Shown: piece after piece, positions 53,702 through 64,000 of the stretch
Position numbering within the stretch: the stretch's first letter is position 1
Layout of the letters: each line of letters opens with the position of its first letter
Assembly (NCBI GenBank): GCA_014905825.1
Contig: JACGCN010000032.1
Coordinates: 248,001-312,000 of the forward strand
Length of the DNA stretch: 64,000 bases
Source: Lyophyllum atratum
Lineage: Eukaryota; Basidiomycota; Agaricomycetes; Agaricales; Lyophyllaceae
Direction: 5' to 3'
Program-made: the position numbers and the translations under genes
Notes under the pieces: model-generated
The model's database searches: none
The model's input: only the letters and a program-made list of their open reading frames with translations
What the model was told of the DNA's origin: nothing

Positions 53702-54758
53702 CTAAGATATCATGCAGGAAGAGAGCTTGCTGCGCAGGCGGCTCATGGCTGACTGCGAGCCTAGCTCCGCGCAAGTCACGTACGCGTATCTGAAGACCTC
53801 CTGTACACCTTCGCCCGTCTTGGCGGAGCACTCGAGGTATTGTCTTGCGCCGATTTTCTGCGCGACGGCCATGCCCTGGAGATATGTAGATCGTCTTCGA
53901 TGAGCTCATACGAGAAACATCGGATACCCGAAGAAAAAAAAAGCAGCGGAAGTTGGACTCGGGGAGGGCAAAACCCACCTCTTCCCGCGTGACACATCTG
54001 TGGCCAGACGTCCCCCGTGTATCGCTCTTGCACCCGACGAGAACGAGCGGCGCACCCGCTTTGAAGTGCAGAACCTCAGGCGTCCGCTGAAAACCCCCAT
54101 GTCAGGAGTGCAGCCCAGAGGCCCACGAGAGCCCACGAGATATGTAGTGGCGCGACGAACCTTCTCCACCACATTACCCAATGAACCAGGCGAATCTATC
54201 GCGAAACAAATGAGAATGGTATTCGCGCCTGTGTAATAGAGCGGACGGAGTCTGGATAGATCGGGATCTTCATAGCCTGGTACGTCCCATGGAGCCAACC
54301 CCACCTGCTGCCCGTCGACTTCGATGTCGAGAATAACGTTCATGTGATGTATGAACCCCTGTAGTAGCGTGCTTGTGTGAGATATGAGCGAATCGGAAGA
54401 GGAAAGGCGGAGGGGAGAGGAGGGGGAAGACTAACCGTCGAGAATTCGCCTCCTGAGCAGGCTGTAATCAGCGAAGTCTGTCACGGTAGCAAAGGCCTAT
54501 CGTCAGTGCCATATCGTCCCGTACACCGGCACAAGACATGGTCGGGATTGAGGCCTTGGGCTTAACTACTATACCACCGGTGACCGTCCCCAAAACGGAC
54601 GTGCTCACTGCTTCCACACCATGGTGCAGTTTCAACTTTGCCCATGCGCCGCCACAGGCCTGATACTGTATCATGATAGTAAGTTCGCTGACCTTGCCGC
54701 ATGCAGAGTCTCCGACGAGGACAAGCTTCCGCCTAATTTGGACATCGTTGTTTTTCAT
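53702..54758 (-). CDS. Atypical Rho-type GTPase, paralogue 1
   Basis: Six exons (54758-54693, 54477-54436, 54358-54161, 54086-53979, 53875-53784, 53729-53702) give 177 aa. G1 is GDSACGKTS; G3, normally DTAGQE, reads DVPGYE; G4 is VLVGCKSD; G5 is ECSAKTG. Blocks IDIEVDG-like [19 protein letters not shown] and AIDSPGSL are those of Rho/Rac/Cdc42 proteins. The switch I region ([10 protein letters not shown]) is unlike the canonical PTVFENY. The catalytic glutamine (Q61/Q63) is tyrosine, so intrinsic hydrolysis is probably impaired. The end SSCMIS is a CaaX box, so the protein is likely prenylated and membrane-bound. A tandem paralogue lies 425 bp upstream. Confidence 0.85.
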
Positions 54759-54764
54759 GTGAGA

Positions 54765-55180
54765 AGAGCCGACTCGAGCGCGCAGCCAACACGCGTTAAG
54801 AGATGTCGGAGGCAGTGTTTGAGAGTTAGTGGCGGATGATTGACTCGTTGTTTACTCAGGTCAGGCAGTACGTAAACCAGAGGTATCTAGGTATCCCGTG
54901 AGTGACATTGAGTGCAGATCAAAGGGAGCATCCATGAGACCCCGGAAAGCCTCGTTAAAACGCCCATCCCGGGTGAGCTAAAAATAGAACCTGTGGTTTG
55001 CATGTCGCAAGCGGCCTGGTCTGACTTGGTAAGTAGGCTTTTCCGAGTCCATCTCCCACACATTCAAGCCCATGGTACCAACCTCGCCTGCGTCGTGGTC
55101 AACTCATGCATCAATGCCTAGTATGGTACACATTACGACCACATGCAGGTTTTATTTCCGAAGACCAATCATTCCAGACG
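54765..55180. promoter_or_regulatory. Spacer between the two Rho genes
   Basis: About 420 bp; carries the promoter of Rho paralogue 1 and the 3' flank of paralogue 2. No exon. Confidence 0.4.
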
Positions 55181-55182
55181 AC

Positions 55183-56196
55183 CTAAACCACGACACAGGA
55201 AAGCCCGCAGAGCCAACCAGTCTTCCTCCGCGAGTCCAATGCTGCTGATCCTGCATGTACAAAGACGTCATGTACACCATGGCCTGACTTGGCGGAGCAT
55301 TCGAGATAATATTTTGCGCCAATTTTCTGCGCGACGGCCATGCCCTGGAAACGAATGGATCAGTGTGGCAGTCCGGAAATGAGCTTGGGGCCAGAGTCTG
55401 GAGGGTTATTCGCAAGAATCTCTAGGTGTCGGAACCCGTCAGAACTGATTAGAAGGACAGGAACGTAGTAGCGCATTGGCAAAGCAGAGAAAAGGAGAGT
55501 CGGCAAGTGTGAGGGAAGGGTAAACACACCTCTTCTCGAGTGATGCATCGCTGGCTCGTTTCCCTAAGGTCATTCTTGCAACCGACAAGGATAATTGGCG
55601 CATCCGGACAGAAGCGCAGAACCTCCGGTGCCCACTGCGCAGCAAACACCCGTCAGCGAAGCGATCCGAAGGACTCCAAAATGACCGGCGCGACAAACCT
55701 TCGCCTTCACATTATCCAGTGAATCAACTGAATCCAACCCAAAGCAGATGATAATGGCATCGGATTCTGGGTACCGCATAGGACGAAGCCTGTCCATGTC
55801 CTCGAAGGATGACGTATCATATGGACATAACTCTACTTCCCGGTCGTCGATCTGGACGTCGACGTGAATAGTGGTCCACCATGCAGGGTGCTGTAGGATG
55901 CAAAGGGGAGATAAGAGTGGTAAGGAGGAGAAGGATTTTGGGGAGCTGACCATGGGTGTTGTTGGGAACGTTCCTCCCGAAAAGACGGCCAATAAACTTG
56001 ACTGGGCAAATGCATCGTCAGTAATCCCTCTCGTGAGGAAGAAGGTATGTGTGAGAGTCCTCGATACAGCCTGGCAGCATATCCAGTGTGCGCGTGACAA
56101 GCAATATGACGAGGAAGGAAATGGCAGATTAGTATTACCGACCTTGCCAGAGCTATCGTCTCCGACGAGAACTAGCTTCCGTCTGTCTTTGGACAT
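55183..56196 (-). CDS. Atypical Rho-type GTPase, paralogue 2
   Basis: Five exons (56196-56143, 56001-55951, 55890-55699, 55634-55530, 55344-55183) give 187 aa. G1 is GDDSSGKSS; G4 VGCKND; G5 ECSAKSG; the tail GLSCVVV is a CaaX box. G3 reads DTSSFE, so both the DxxG glycine and the catalytic glutamine are lost. Flanking VDVQIDDREVELCPY, MDRLRPMRYPESDAIIICFG and WAPEVLRFCPDAPIILVG remain strongly Rho-like. Exon boundaries match paralogue 1 except that the last two exons are fused. Loss of the G3 glycine predicts altered switching. Probably a signalling protein locked in one state or regulated by expression. Confidence 0.87.
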
Positions 56197-56199
56197 GGG

Positions 56200-56638
56200 T
56201 TATTCCTCTAGACGCTCGGGGTGTGTGTGCGACGTGATGAGGTAAACACACATGTCAAGTCCAAGAACGGCACCGACTGACACTTGTCCATCATCTATTA
56301 TTACTCACAAACAAGTCAAGTCAACACGAGCTTTGTCCGAAGCAAGATGTGCCTGGGAACTGGTGTCGGGGTAGAGGCCTAGATTGAGGATCACGAGTCT
56401 TGAGTGCTGCAGTTTATCTGGGCCGCTGAGGGGAGTCGCCGGTGACGCGGCCGTTTGCGATTGATACCTTGGACGATCTTGCTTTCACCGTTCCATTCAG
56501 CGACGTTAGGAGTTGATAAAGAGCAGTCTATGATAACGTCGGGGTAAGATGTTCATATTGACCTCCTCGGTCCCTATTTTAGCGGCAGTGGATGGTACAT
56601 GTAGGCATAACGTGGAGAGCAATGATATGAGTAGACCC
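56200..56638. other. Intergenic, no gene seen
   Basis: Contains the upstream region of Rho paralogue 2 and the 3' flank of eL34; no supported exon. Confidence 0.45.
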
Positions 56639-56640
56639 CT

Positions 56641-57156
56641 CTACTTCCGCGTGGCGGACTGCGACTTGATCACCTTCTTGACGATCTTGGCCTCCTCAAC
56701 CAAGAATGCCCGGAGAATGCTGAGTTTACACGTGGGTCAGAGGTGAGCACAGAATGAAGGGGTAAGAGGACGCACCGGGCCTTCACGCAGTCTCCACACC
56801 TCGAACCACCGTATGCACGACGCACAGTCTTTTGGGTTTTCGAAATGGTGGCGTACTTGCGGGGGCGGAGCGCAGGAATCTGTACCAAGAGCGTTTCGTC
56901 AGGATATCTAGCAAGGGTGTTTCTAAAGCAAACGCACGCCAGGGAGACCAATTCCGCAGTCACCACATTTCGGTGAGGTAGCGGGCTTCGAGATGTGGTG
57001 GTACACCAATTTGCCGCCGGGGGTTTTGACCACCCGTCTACGGTTGGAAGTAGTGTTGTACGGCTGGCGCTTGCGGAGAGTGACGCGTTGGGCCTAAGGA
57101 TGGGTAGTTCAGAGGTCTGGACACTGGCAACGGCAACGAGCAGGGCGACGTACCAT
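56641..57156 (-). CDS. rpl34: 60S ribosomal protein eL34
   Basis: Four exons (57156-57154, 57093-56938, 56879-56776, 56719-56641) give 113 aa. Exon 1 is the ATG alone. AQRVTLRKRQPYNTTSNRRR, TPGGKLVYHHISKPATSPKC with GDCGIGLPG, ALRPRKYATISKTQKTVRRA and GGSRCGDCVKARILRAFLVE are the conserved eL34 sequence. The CxxC pairs (KCGDC, RCGDC) are the zinc-binding ligands of the protein. Ends in a basic tail SATRK. Confidence 0.97.
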
Positions 57157-57249
57157 GTCTTGAAGATGTCGAGGTCGGTGAGCGAAGGTCGTAAATTGAT
57201 GGTCCCACTTTGTTTGGCTAGATCTGTCGTGTAAACAAATTAAGGTTTG
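57148..57249 (-). promoter_or_regulatory. Shared ribosomal-protein leader (eL34 copy)
   Basis: On the minus strand, AACCTTAATTTGTTTACACG, CATCAATTTACGACCTTCGC, TCACCGACCTCGACATC and CAAGACATGGTACGTCGCCC line up base for base with the eL31 leader at 34094-34197. Only small differences occur. Upstream of this block the two promoters diverge. Confidence 0.8.
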
Positions 57250-57745
57250 GGTCGCACGCCATCCACTGGGGCTGTCACGAGACTATTGGAAAACTGCCCA
57301 GTTTAACCGGCTGTTTCCGGCTGAACGTCACACGTGCGTCGTCGCGTCGCGACGCGTCCCCCAAATGTTCGACTGCCCTAGCCCGTAACTTTAAGTATTC
57401 ATTGAACATCTCGTTGCAAGCATCCGTCGGCCTTTCTCAAGACGAACCTTGCCTTCTCCCTGCTTCTGACTAAAGAGTAACACTTGCCAACATTAGTATA
57501 CTGCACAAACCAGAAGGAGTGTTACGCTTAACATTGACTTTACGCTAGACCATGGAAGACATCCATTACAGCAAGTTCGTCTATCGGAGGTTGGGGATTG
57601 TGTAATTTTCTGTGCGACAAACTGTCTGAACCTCCGGGCAGACAACCTACTCTGTCCAGTTTTTTCTGGGCCTTGTGGCTTCGCATGCCTCTGGCGCTTA
57701 GGTCTTAGGTCTATCGACTTATGACACGCGTCGGCGCCGAGACCG
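57250..57745. promoter_or_regulatory. Upstream region of eL34
   Basis: Contains a GC-rich palindromic patch with CGTCGTCGCGTCGCGACGCG near 57335; no exon. It may hold further promoter elements of the eL34 gene. Confidence 0.35.
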
Positions 57746-57749
57746 GGAT

Positions 57750-58090
57750 CTCCTCGCGTTTCTCGCCTCCCTTCTAGCCTCTATGCCAAATTCGACGACA
57801 TTGGCGAAGCACTCGCGCACTGAATACGTGTCCACGCATACCACCATCCCCGTCCCAGCTATCCTCGATGTCGTCCCGGAACAGAGGCGAGGCGCCCTGT
57901 TTCTTATGACAGGAGTACCAGGTCGACCGCTCCCTGAAATGCAAGGGAATCTCAACACCTTGCCTGCGGAACAGCTTTCCGTATTCGCGTCTGAAGTCGT
58001 CGTGCGGGACTGGAGGACAGGACGCCAGGGGTTAGGGCTAGGGCGGTCAGCCTCGCCGAACAGTCATCAATGTGCTAGATATGACGGCTT
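57750..58090 (+). pseudogene. Aminoglycoside-phosphotransferase-like fragment
   Basis: The frame reads THTTIPVPAILDVVPEQR then GALFLMTGVPGRPLPEM and LPAEQLSVFASEVVVRDW. This fits the hinge and following helix of the fungal APH/choline-kinase-like family (xTxIPVPxV....LFMxxVPGxxL). The catalytic HGD and DFG-type motifs expected downstream are not found; a tRNA-like sequence and unrelated DNA follow. A decayed fragment. Confidence 0.55.
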
Positions 58091-58204
58091 CGGGCTATGC
58101 CCGACCTAGTGGACGCCTGGGCCTCCTTGATCGTGATTACTCTGTATCGCCGGCCGACTATCCATTTTTACACGCCACTACCTCTCATCGACCTCGACTC
58201 CTAT

Positions 58205-58288
58205 GGTCCGCGTTGCACAGCAGTATCCGCGCCATGGTTTAGGGTGTGCTCGTGCTTCAAGCCCCAGGTTCGATTCCTGGACGGACTT
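58205..58288 (+). other. tRNA-like / Pol III B-box relic
   Basis: A perfect B-box GGTTCGATTCC sits in a T-arm CCAGG/CCTGG with a 7-nt loop. GGTCCG upstream pairs with CGGACT after the arm. An A-box-like TGGTTTAGGG lies 32 nt 5' of the B-box. No good D arm or anticodon arm can be folded at 84 nt, so this is a pseudo-tRNA or a tRNA-derived SINE head rather than a working tRNA. Confidence 0.4.
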
Positions 58289-58289
58289 A

Positions 58290-60555
58290 TGCGGTGGTCA
58301 CCACTTAGGTTTTGCACCGCCGCCCTCCTTCGAATTCTACACGAGGCATGAAGTCCTTATCAATACGCTTTGAACCTGAGGACCCCACCACGGCTCTTAC
58401 AGCTCCTCTTTTGTCGCAGGAATCACTGCCTCCTTGATGGGCAGAATCATTTTTCATTTTCTTATAGATGGCGCGGGCTCCGATTCGGATGTCCACAGTT
58501 TGAGCCCAGGAGAAAGATCCGAGTATGTTGGGTTCTCTGCGCGTGTCCATAATGCTAGTCCGTTGACTCTGCCATCTCCTTGAGCGCGGTGATTACAAAT
58601 AGGTGTACCTTTACATTCGGGGTCGAGGCGTGGAGGAGGTTCACCTGGGCGTGCGTTGACCGCTAATTTTAGGTCGCCATTGCTATTTGCAGAGGCCATG
58701 GCGGCTTCTTTAGCCTTCTACGCAGAAGCACAGGTCGTCTCTCGGATGTATATCGACGCATAGCCCTTATATCCCAAGACTAAGCGCCGTTTGCCATCGG
58801 TAAAACAGACACTAGGCAGGGCAAATGATTACCAGCGAAGGGGCCGAGCCCGAAGCCACACCAGAACGTGTGCAAGTTAAAAGCGGCCATAGGTCCAGGT
58901 CCGTTCGCTGCGCTTCTTCGGGCGGCATGAAGAACGAGGCGTCATGGATGATGAATGATGGATCATGACGCGTCTGGATGCATCAGCTTTCTACCAGCAA
59001 CACCGTAGAATAACATCTGGCAGCTCTTGGAATATCACATCATCGAAAGTTGTGTCTAGCGATATAGACTTGTAGAATTTTGAGATGAAAACCTCTCAAC
59101 ATGGCTATACTCGGCCTTATTTGAGCTGAAGTTTCGGAGGCAATGATTTCCGAGTCGAACGCTTCTGCGAGTATTTAGGACAATGACGAGCACAAAATAG
59201 TCGGAACGCAATCGGGAGATCGTATGCCAATGTCGGCGCATAGGGAACCGCGCGGGGATATAACGTTCAAGCTGTTTGATGAAGGCCGTCGGTCCCTGGC
59301 CGAGTTGAAGTCTTCGAGAGCCATGTCCCGTCACGGAGATCTCCTCGACTCGAGCTCGAGCTTAATGATATGTTGCCAAAGGAGAGACAGGTATTACATC
59401 GTGAGCCGTGATTGGTGGGAATCTTCACGAATGGCGGCAATGCATCGCCAACATGTCTCTACCATTGCCAGACATTGAAAACGACGTATAGTTCAACCAT
59501 CGACCATGAACCGCGAGAAAGATAAGGCACGAAAAGGAACGCATTTCGAGCATATCGGAAAATATCGGCTATCCTCAACCTGGTGGAATGCTCTCTGTAG
59601 ACTGTGCGCCACTGTGCCGGGACATTGAGAGTCGCTTGGGGGGTAGAAGTTCAAAACCATCTGAAGGACCTCCGATCGTCAGAGGATCAGGTTCCTCGAG
59701 AGTCGCCGGGACGCAGAACTACGGAGATCTCCCTCAATTGAAGCTCTGATTTGGTTGTCCGTATCTAGAAGGAGAGATCGGTGGAGTGTCAGCGAGTAAT
59801 GATAGCTTCGATGAGCGCTCAGCTTTGTGATATTGATTTCGGAATTCTGCGTGCTCTATAATGAGACTGTCACCCAGATAATGGTAGGTTGAAGAGGGGC
59901 GGGGCCTTTTTCTATAGTGGGAGCAATTGGCGCTTTACAATAAAGGCAGCAGACTGGACCCCGGTGATGATGGTGTATGTGTCACACACCAACTGCTGAG
60001 AAGTTGCAGCACGACCTATGATGCCAACGAGGTGGCTCTGGCATTGGCGCAATCGGATAGGCAGGCGTTAAGCATGATAAAACAAATCCTGGGCTAATTT
60101 TGGGCTCGGACCAAGTACGAGCACATCGGAGAAAGGAGCCACCAAGTCTGCGCGGGCTCTTGTGGAAAGCTCACGCATGAATAAAAGTCTCCGGGAACCA
60201 GGGAACTGGGTCGCGCGAGGTTGCGATAGGGTAGACCTGGATGTAAAATCCCTAAAGTTCGACTAAAGATGGAAAGAAGGGAAGAAGAAAGGTGAACAGG
60301 CGAGAAAAGGATCAACGCGGAGTAACTAAGCCGCGGAAAATAGTAAGACTAGCCACCTGGCACAGCTGGTAAGCAGGGAAAGGAGCGTAGAAAGAAAAGG
60401 AGGTGGTACTAACATCCGCTGTTGGACAGAGTGAGGGAGAGGCTGGAGCGGCCGCCGGCATGCGGCGGTGACACGTGCACATGAAGCCGATCGGTTTGGA
60501 ATTTCTCAAGCGGCGGCTGTTTTGTGCGTCTTAACTCTGAACTTCCCGTACCTTC
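58290..60555. other. 2.2 kb without a supported gene
   Basis: Open frames are short and unconserved by eye. Includes the promoter region of the PIG-F gene next to 60560. Nothing repetitive or mobile was recognised. Confidence 0.4.
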
Positions 60556-60559
60556 GATC

Positions 60560-61680
60560 ATGGGGAAGGGGAAGGGGAAGGGTAAAAAGGCCGCCTCAAC
60601 ACTCGAAACTCCCTCAGACATCGACTACCCGAAAAGCACCGGTTTCTTCCCTTTCGCTCGTTACACATCGGTGGTTGGCGTCCACACTACGCTTTTGACC
60701 TTCACTGCACTCTTCCTCCCTAGAACAACGTTCTTGTTCGAACTCACGAAGCCTTCAATAGACCCCGAGCTTCAGAGTTCCCGTGATAGACCGCAGCATC
60801 CGTTCCTGGAGGATCTAACGGTCAGCCCAGTTTCGACGCTGCTCTGCATCTGCGCCGGCGTTTTTCTCCTTCAGGGATGGTGGGGCGGGTGGATGAGAGA
60901 TTGGTGGATTGAATATGCATTAAAAGGCTCGGATGACGAAAAGAAGCTGGACAAAGTACTGGCTGAGAGACAGAAGATGGCGGTATGTCATCTCCGTTAT
61001 TGTCCACCCGGATAGGTAGGGATTTCATGAACTTCCAGGAGTTGAGACGCGCGTGGATAGCAACTTTCGCTGCTTCTATCATGTTTCATGGAGTTTTGGT
61101 CTTATTTGGCGCGCCACTTACAAGGTCAAGGGATTCATGTCGCGTACCCCGTCGAACACTGCTCTGATAGTCCCTCAGTCATATATTACACACCTATCTT
61201 CTAGCGCTCCTGATATCTCAGCTCGTCGTTTTTCCGCCTGTCTATTCTCTAGGCCCCCCAAGACTATCGAGCGATTCCCAGTCGGTGGTCAACCGGATGA
61301 CATGGGTAAGGCTCTTTGCCGAATTCTCGTGAGTAAATTACCATCCTCGAGTTCGGTGTTTGGTTAACACCATCTCGAACAGTATACGGACCCCCGTCGA
61401 GAGAGCATTCGTCTACCCTGCTATCGGGACTGCTCTGGGCTGTTGGGCTGGAGTTATTCCCATAGCTCTTGATTGGGATCGTCCATGGCAGGTCTGTACC
61501 GCGGTTCCGTATGCTCACCTCCTTCTGATGCTTGGCTGTTAGGCATGGCCTCTGACACCCGCGTACGGTGCTATCCTGGGCTACACTTGCGCTTCTTTGG
61601 TTGCGCTGACTGCCAACTGCACGAGATACCTTGCTGACGAGCACATCCGGTCCTTGAACGCTGCGAAGAAAAATACCTAA
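60560..61680 (+). CDS. gpi11: PIG-F/GPI11, GPI-anchor ethanolamine-phosphate factor
   Basis: Five exons (60560-60982, 61039-61124, 61179-61328, 61383-61491, 61543-61680) give 301 aa. After a basic start (MGKGKGKGKK) come hydrophobic segments around TSVVGVHTTLLTFTALFLPR, LLCICAGVFLLQGWW, WIATFAASIMFHGVLVLFGA and TYLLALLISQLVVFPPVYSL. The conserved end runs TPVERAFVYPAIGTALGCWA, GVIPIALDWDRPWQ, AWPLTPAYGAILGY, which is the signature of the PIG-F family. PIG-F is the shared ER-membrane partner that helps attach ethanolamine phosphate to GPI precursors. The GTAAGG inside MTWVRL looks like a donor but skipping it keeps the family sequence. The window also encodes a likely GPI-anchored client (CFEM). 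Confidence 0.92.
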
Positions 61681-61780
61681 GAAGCTTTATAATCTATCAG
61701 ATAGATTCTAATTCCATTGTAAAGATACGCCCGTTGTAACTCTAGATCCATGTTCATGGGAGTCCAAGCTTCCATCTACT

Positions 61781-62958
61781 TTATTCTATTACAGCGCGAA
61801 AGTCTGCGATGGACTTCGTGACGAAGTCTGGTACGATTGTGCTGGCCGCAGGTTCGGGCCCTGTGATGTCGGATTCTGAAGTGATACCTGACAAGTGACA
61901 AGTTAGTGGAGGTGGCGGTCAACATGGAAGAAACACGGATCTACCAGTCAAGACTAGAAGAGTAGCCAGACCTCCAGCCTTTCCAAACAGAATATCAGTG
62001 TTAAGCCTGTCGCCGACCATGATTGTTCGTTCGGGGTTATAGTGGACTCTGCAAATAGGCAATTAGGTCCCACAGAGCGTGGCGCGTTCCTGGGAGGTGA
62101 CTGACTTGGCGTTGATACAGTCTAGCATCGTCTTCGACGGCTTGCCCGTGCACACTGGATTTCTGCCTAGTGCGTATCGGAGTGGAGCACTGATCGATCC
62201 TGCCCCTGGCAACAGACCGTCGGCACTTGGATAGGTACTGTCCTCGTTGGTGGCTATAAATTGACAATCAGCGTTACGCGTCAGATACTGGTACGCCTTG
62301 GAGATCTTCGTGTAGTTGATCTGGGTGTCGAGGCCACAGACGACAGCTGCGACATCGGGATCAAGGGTGAAGTTCGAAAGAGAGAATGGTTCCAGAGTGC
62401 AGTCCGCGGGATCCTGTCGGACGTTCCTGTCAGAATGTCATGGGGAATCTGGCGCATGTGAGCGTACCGTGCCACCTAGAGTAGTGAAGCCTTCTTCGTG
62501 CAGTTCTTCTTCCAAGCCAATCATGCCTATAACATAGACCTTCTTCGTTTTCGGCAGTTTTACCACGGTAGATAGGTAGATCGCTGCTGCATATGCCGAG
62601 CCGTATATCTCGTCCTTTGAACGGTGTTAGTGGCATCCAGGCTCTACTGATCCGCACTCACCACATGTGCTTGTACCCCCAGCTGGTCAAATTTGCCTTT
62701 GTAGCTCTTCCTGGATTTCGTGGCGTTGTTCGTAACAAAGAGGACTTTCTTTCCTTGTGGACATTGTATCAGTGACATGGCCCCAGATGTGAAGAGTTCT
62801 GGATGCTCACCTTTACGCCGCAACATTTCCAGGACATCCACAGCCCCATCGATCAAGCGATCGCCGTGCCAGAGCACACCATCACAGTCGAACATCCATG
62901 TATCATACCTGTCCAAAAGAGCGGCATACTGCTGGGCAGTTGAAAGGCGAGTGCTCAT
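61781..62958 (-). CDS. pho13: HAD phosphatase, p-nitrophenylphosphatase/PGP type
   Basis: Six exons (62958-62811, 62753-62662, 62614-62468, 62413-62106, 62048-61945, 61887-61781) give 301 aa. HAD motif I is [10 protein letters not shown] (nucleophile and acid Asp). [17 protein letters not shown] holds motif [20 protein letters not shown], then VCTGKPSK gives the motif III lysine, and [19 protein letters not shown] is motif IV. The cap is of type C2. The family includes yeast Pho13 and mammalian phosphoglycolate phosphatase, which remove toxic glycolytic side products. Two acceptors lie 13 nt apart before exon 4; the second keeps the family frame ([10 protein letters not shown]). Convergent with gpi11, 100 bp between stops. 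Confidence 0.95.
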
Positions 62959-62964
62959 AATAGG

Positions 62965-64000
62965 CCGAAGGGTCGGTCAGCTTGAGAGGGAGAGTCCGAT
63001 TCGGAACTCCGATAATTTTTGATCAGGGGTTGACCGACAACTGTCACCGCGCCCGGCTAGCCTGCGACTGCCTTCGACATCCCCTACTGCGATAATTTAG
63101 AAAGGTTTGGCTAAACATCTACCTCACTCACAACATGGAACTCCGGTGACCTGGGAACAGCTGGGAACTCGACGCGGCTACCTAATGGAATTTTGCGTCT
63201 CCACCTGATGTCCGAGTCAATGATGCTCCGACTTGACGTCGACGGTTGCTTGGTGGGCGCGCTCTTCCATGACACATGTCCCCCCTCGCTTCCACAGACT
63301 CGTTCCAGCTATTTTTTGGTCTGCGCACAGTGGAGATTAACACAAGATTAATGCCAACGATGGCGCCTCTTTACTTACCCCCTAACCGTCCATCTCGACA
63401 AGCGACAATATCGTGGGCTGACCTTACCCTAAACGGCTAGGCAGGGCGCATTCTTACTTTCTCCTGACAACAGAAGCCTCCTACGCTCCCATTCTCGCCG
63501 TCCAGCTTCGAACTTCGGACCTATTTTCGATGTGGCTGAAAATAGTAACAGGTGCGTCCGTGCCTCGCGATACACGAGACTGGTCAGTCTTATATGGTAC
63601 TGTCAAAAGGCATCCCATGCATATCCCTAGAGACCGTCTACCTTCTGCTGATCGCCGGGATCACGCCGGGCTTGTCCGAATGAAGTGGGACGCCTCCATG
63701 TTACCCACCAACGATTGACCGATGATCCGTATGATTATATCATCCTCGTAGCCTCAGCTCTTAGTCGTGGAAAGTATTCCATAGTCGGCCTTCAGCCTCC
63801 GAGCTTAGTGGGAGCTCCGCGGCGAAAGGGATTTTGAACGCTTGATCTTTGGGGGAAATCCTGACCTCCTGTCTGGCGCCTCCATGCCATTCAGGGAATC
63901 CTCTTGTTTTCGGTTCAATATATTCCTGGATCCTCTCGGCGTATACCCAGACCTTTCGTTGGTTTCAACAACATCGGCCATAATCGCATATAAAAATGTG
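62965..64000. other. Right edge, no gene supported
   Basis: Promoter of the HAD phosphatase and 1 kb of sequence with only short open frames (for example 63530-63718, no recognised domain). A gene truncated by the window edge cannot be excluded. Confidence 0.4.

Noticed and set aside
58205..58288. Working tRNA gene
   Set aside because: T arm and part of the acceptor stem fit, but the D arm and anticodon arm do not fold; kept only as a tRNA-like relic.
61300..61330. Intron starting at GTAAGG in gpi11
   Set aside because: Reading through gives TWVRLFAEF, which fits the PIG-F family and keeps the frame to the next GTGAGT donor.
62413..62426. Upstream acceptor CTGACAG for exon 4 of the HAD phosphatase
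   Set aside because: Using it shifts the frame; the acceptor 13 nt further on restores [10 protein letters not shown] and the whole C2 cap.

Overview
This window is nuclear DNA of a filamentous basidiomycete, almost certainly an Agaricomycete. Genes are cut by many short introns (about 44-70 nt, GT..AG). The families present are typical of mushroom-forming fungi: a MYND-finger protein with a long helical N-terminus, NACHT-WD40 NLR relics, a SDAIVLWRAW-type multi-TM protein, a CFEM GPI protein, an ULD_2-like protein and atypical Rho GTPases. All exon models were spliced by eye and checked for reading frame.

Layout. 1-8.5 kb is relic-rich: 165-bp tandem repeats and a GCGGACC array, two truncated copies of the MYND family, an integrase-like pseudogene split by a 564-bp hAT-type MITE, and one kinase-like gene. 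8.5-18.2 kb is housekeeping: two intron-containing tRNA-Ala(CGC) genes, nop53, a small secreted protein, a WW protein, a multi-TM protein and a universal stress protein (USP). 18.5-32.2 kb is a tandemly amplified cluster. It holds three intact kelch paralogues on the minus strand, alternating with plus-strand relics of NACHT-WD40 NLR genes and further USP copies. One of these is an in-frame NLR-USP chimera. The cluster also contains the full-length MYND gene. 32.9-34.8 kb holds a CFEM gene and eL31. 35.8-36.8 kb is a ~71-bp minisatellite.

36,882-41,944 is a complete 5,063-bp DNA transposon with imperfect terminal inverted repeats, a 9-bp target duplication (CTTGATTAC), GCACG-rich subterminal repeats and one spliced 953-aa putative transposase. 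I do not assign it to a named superfamily. 42-49 kb holds a ULD_2-like gene, an aldehyde dehydrogenase scrap, a dead glucoamylase (GH15-CBM20), and a dead NLR-type N-terminal domain gene with a 5'-truncated LINE inserted 15 nt before its start codon. 49.6-57.2 kb holds two divergent four-TM paralogues, two tandem atypical Rho GTPases and eL34. 57.7-64 kb holds a phosphotransferase scrap, a tRNA-like relic, PIG-F/GPI11 and a HAD phosphatase.

The observations I rate highest are the complete transposon, the kelch/NLR/USP cluster with its chimeric gene, the Rho pair lacking the catalytic glutamine, and a ~110-bp leader shared nearly identically by the unlinked ribosomal protein genes eL31 and eL34.
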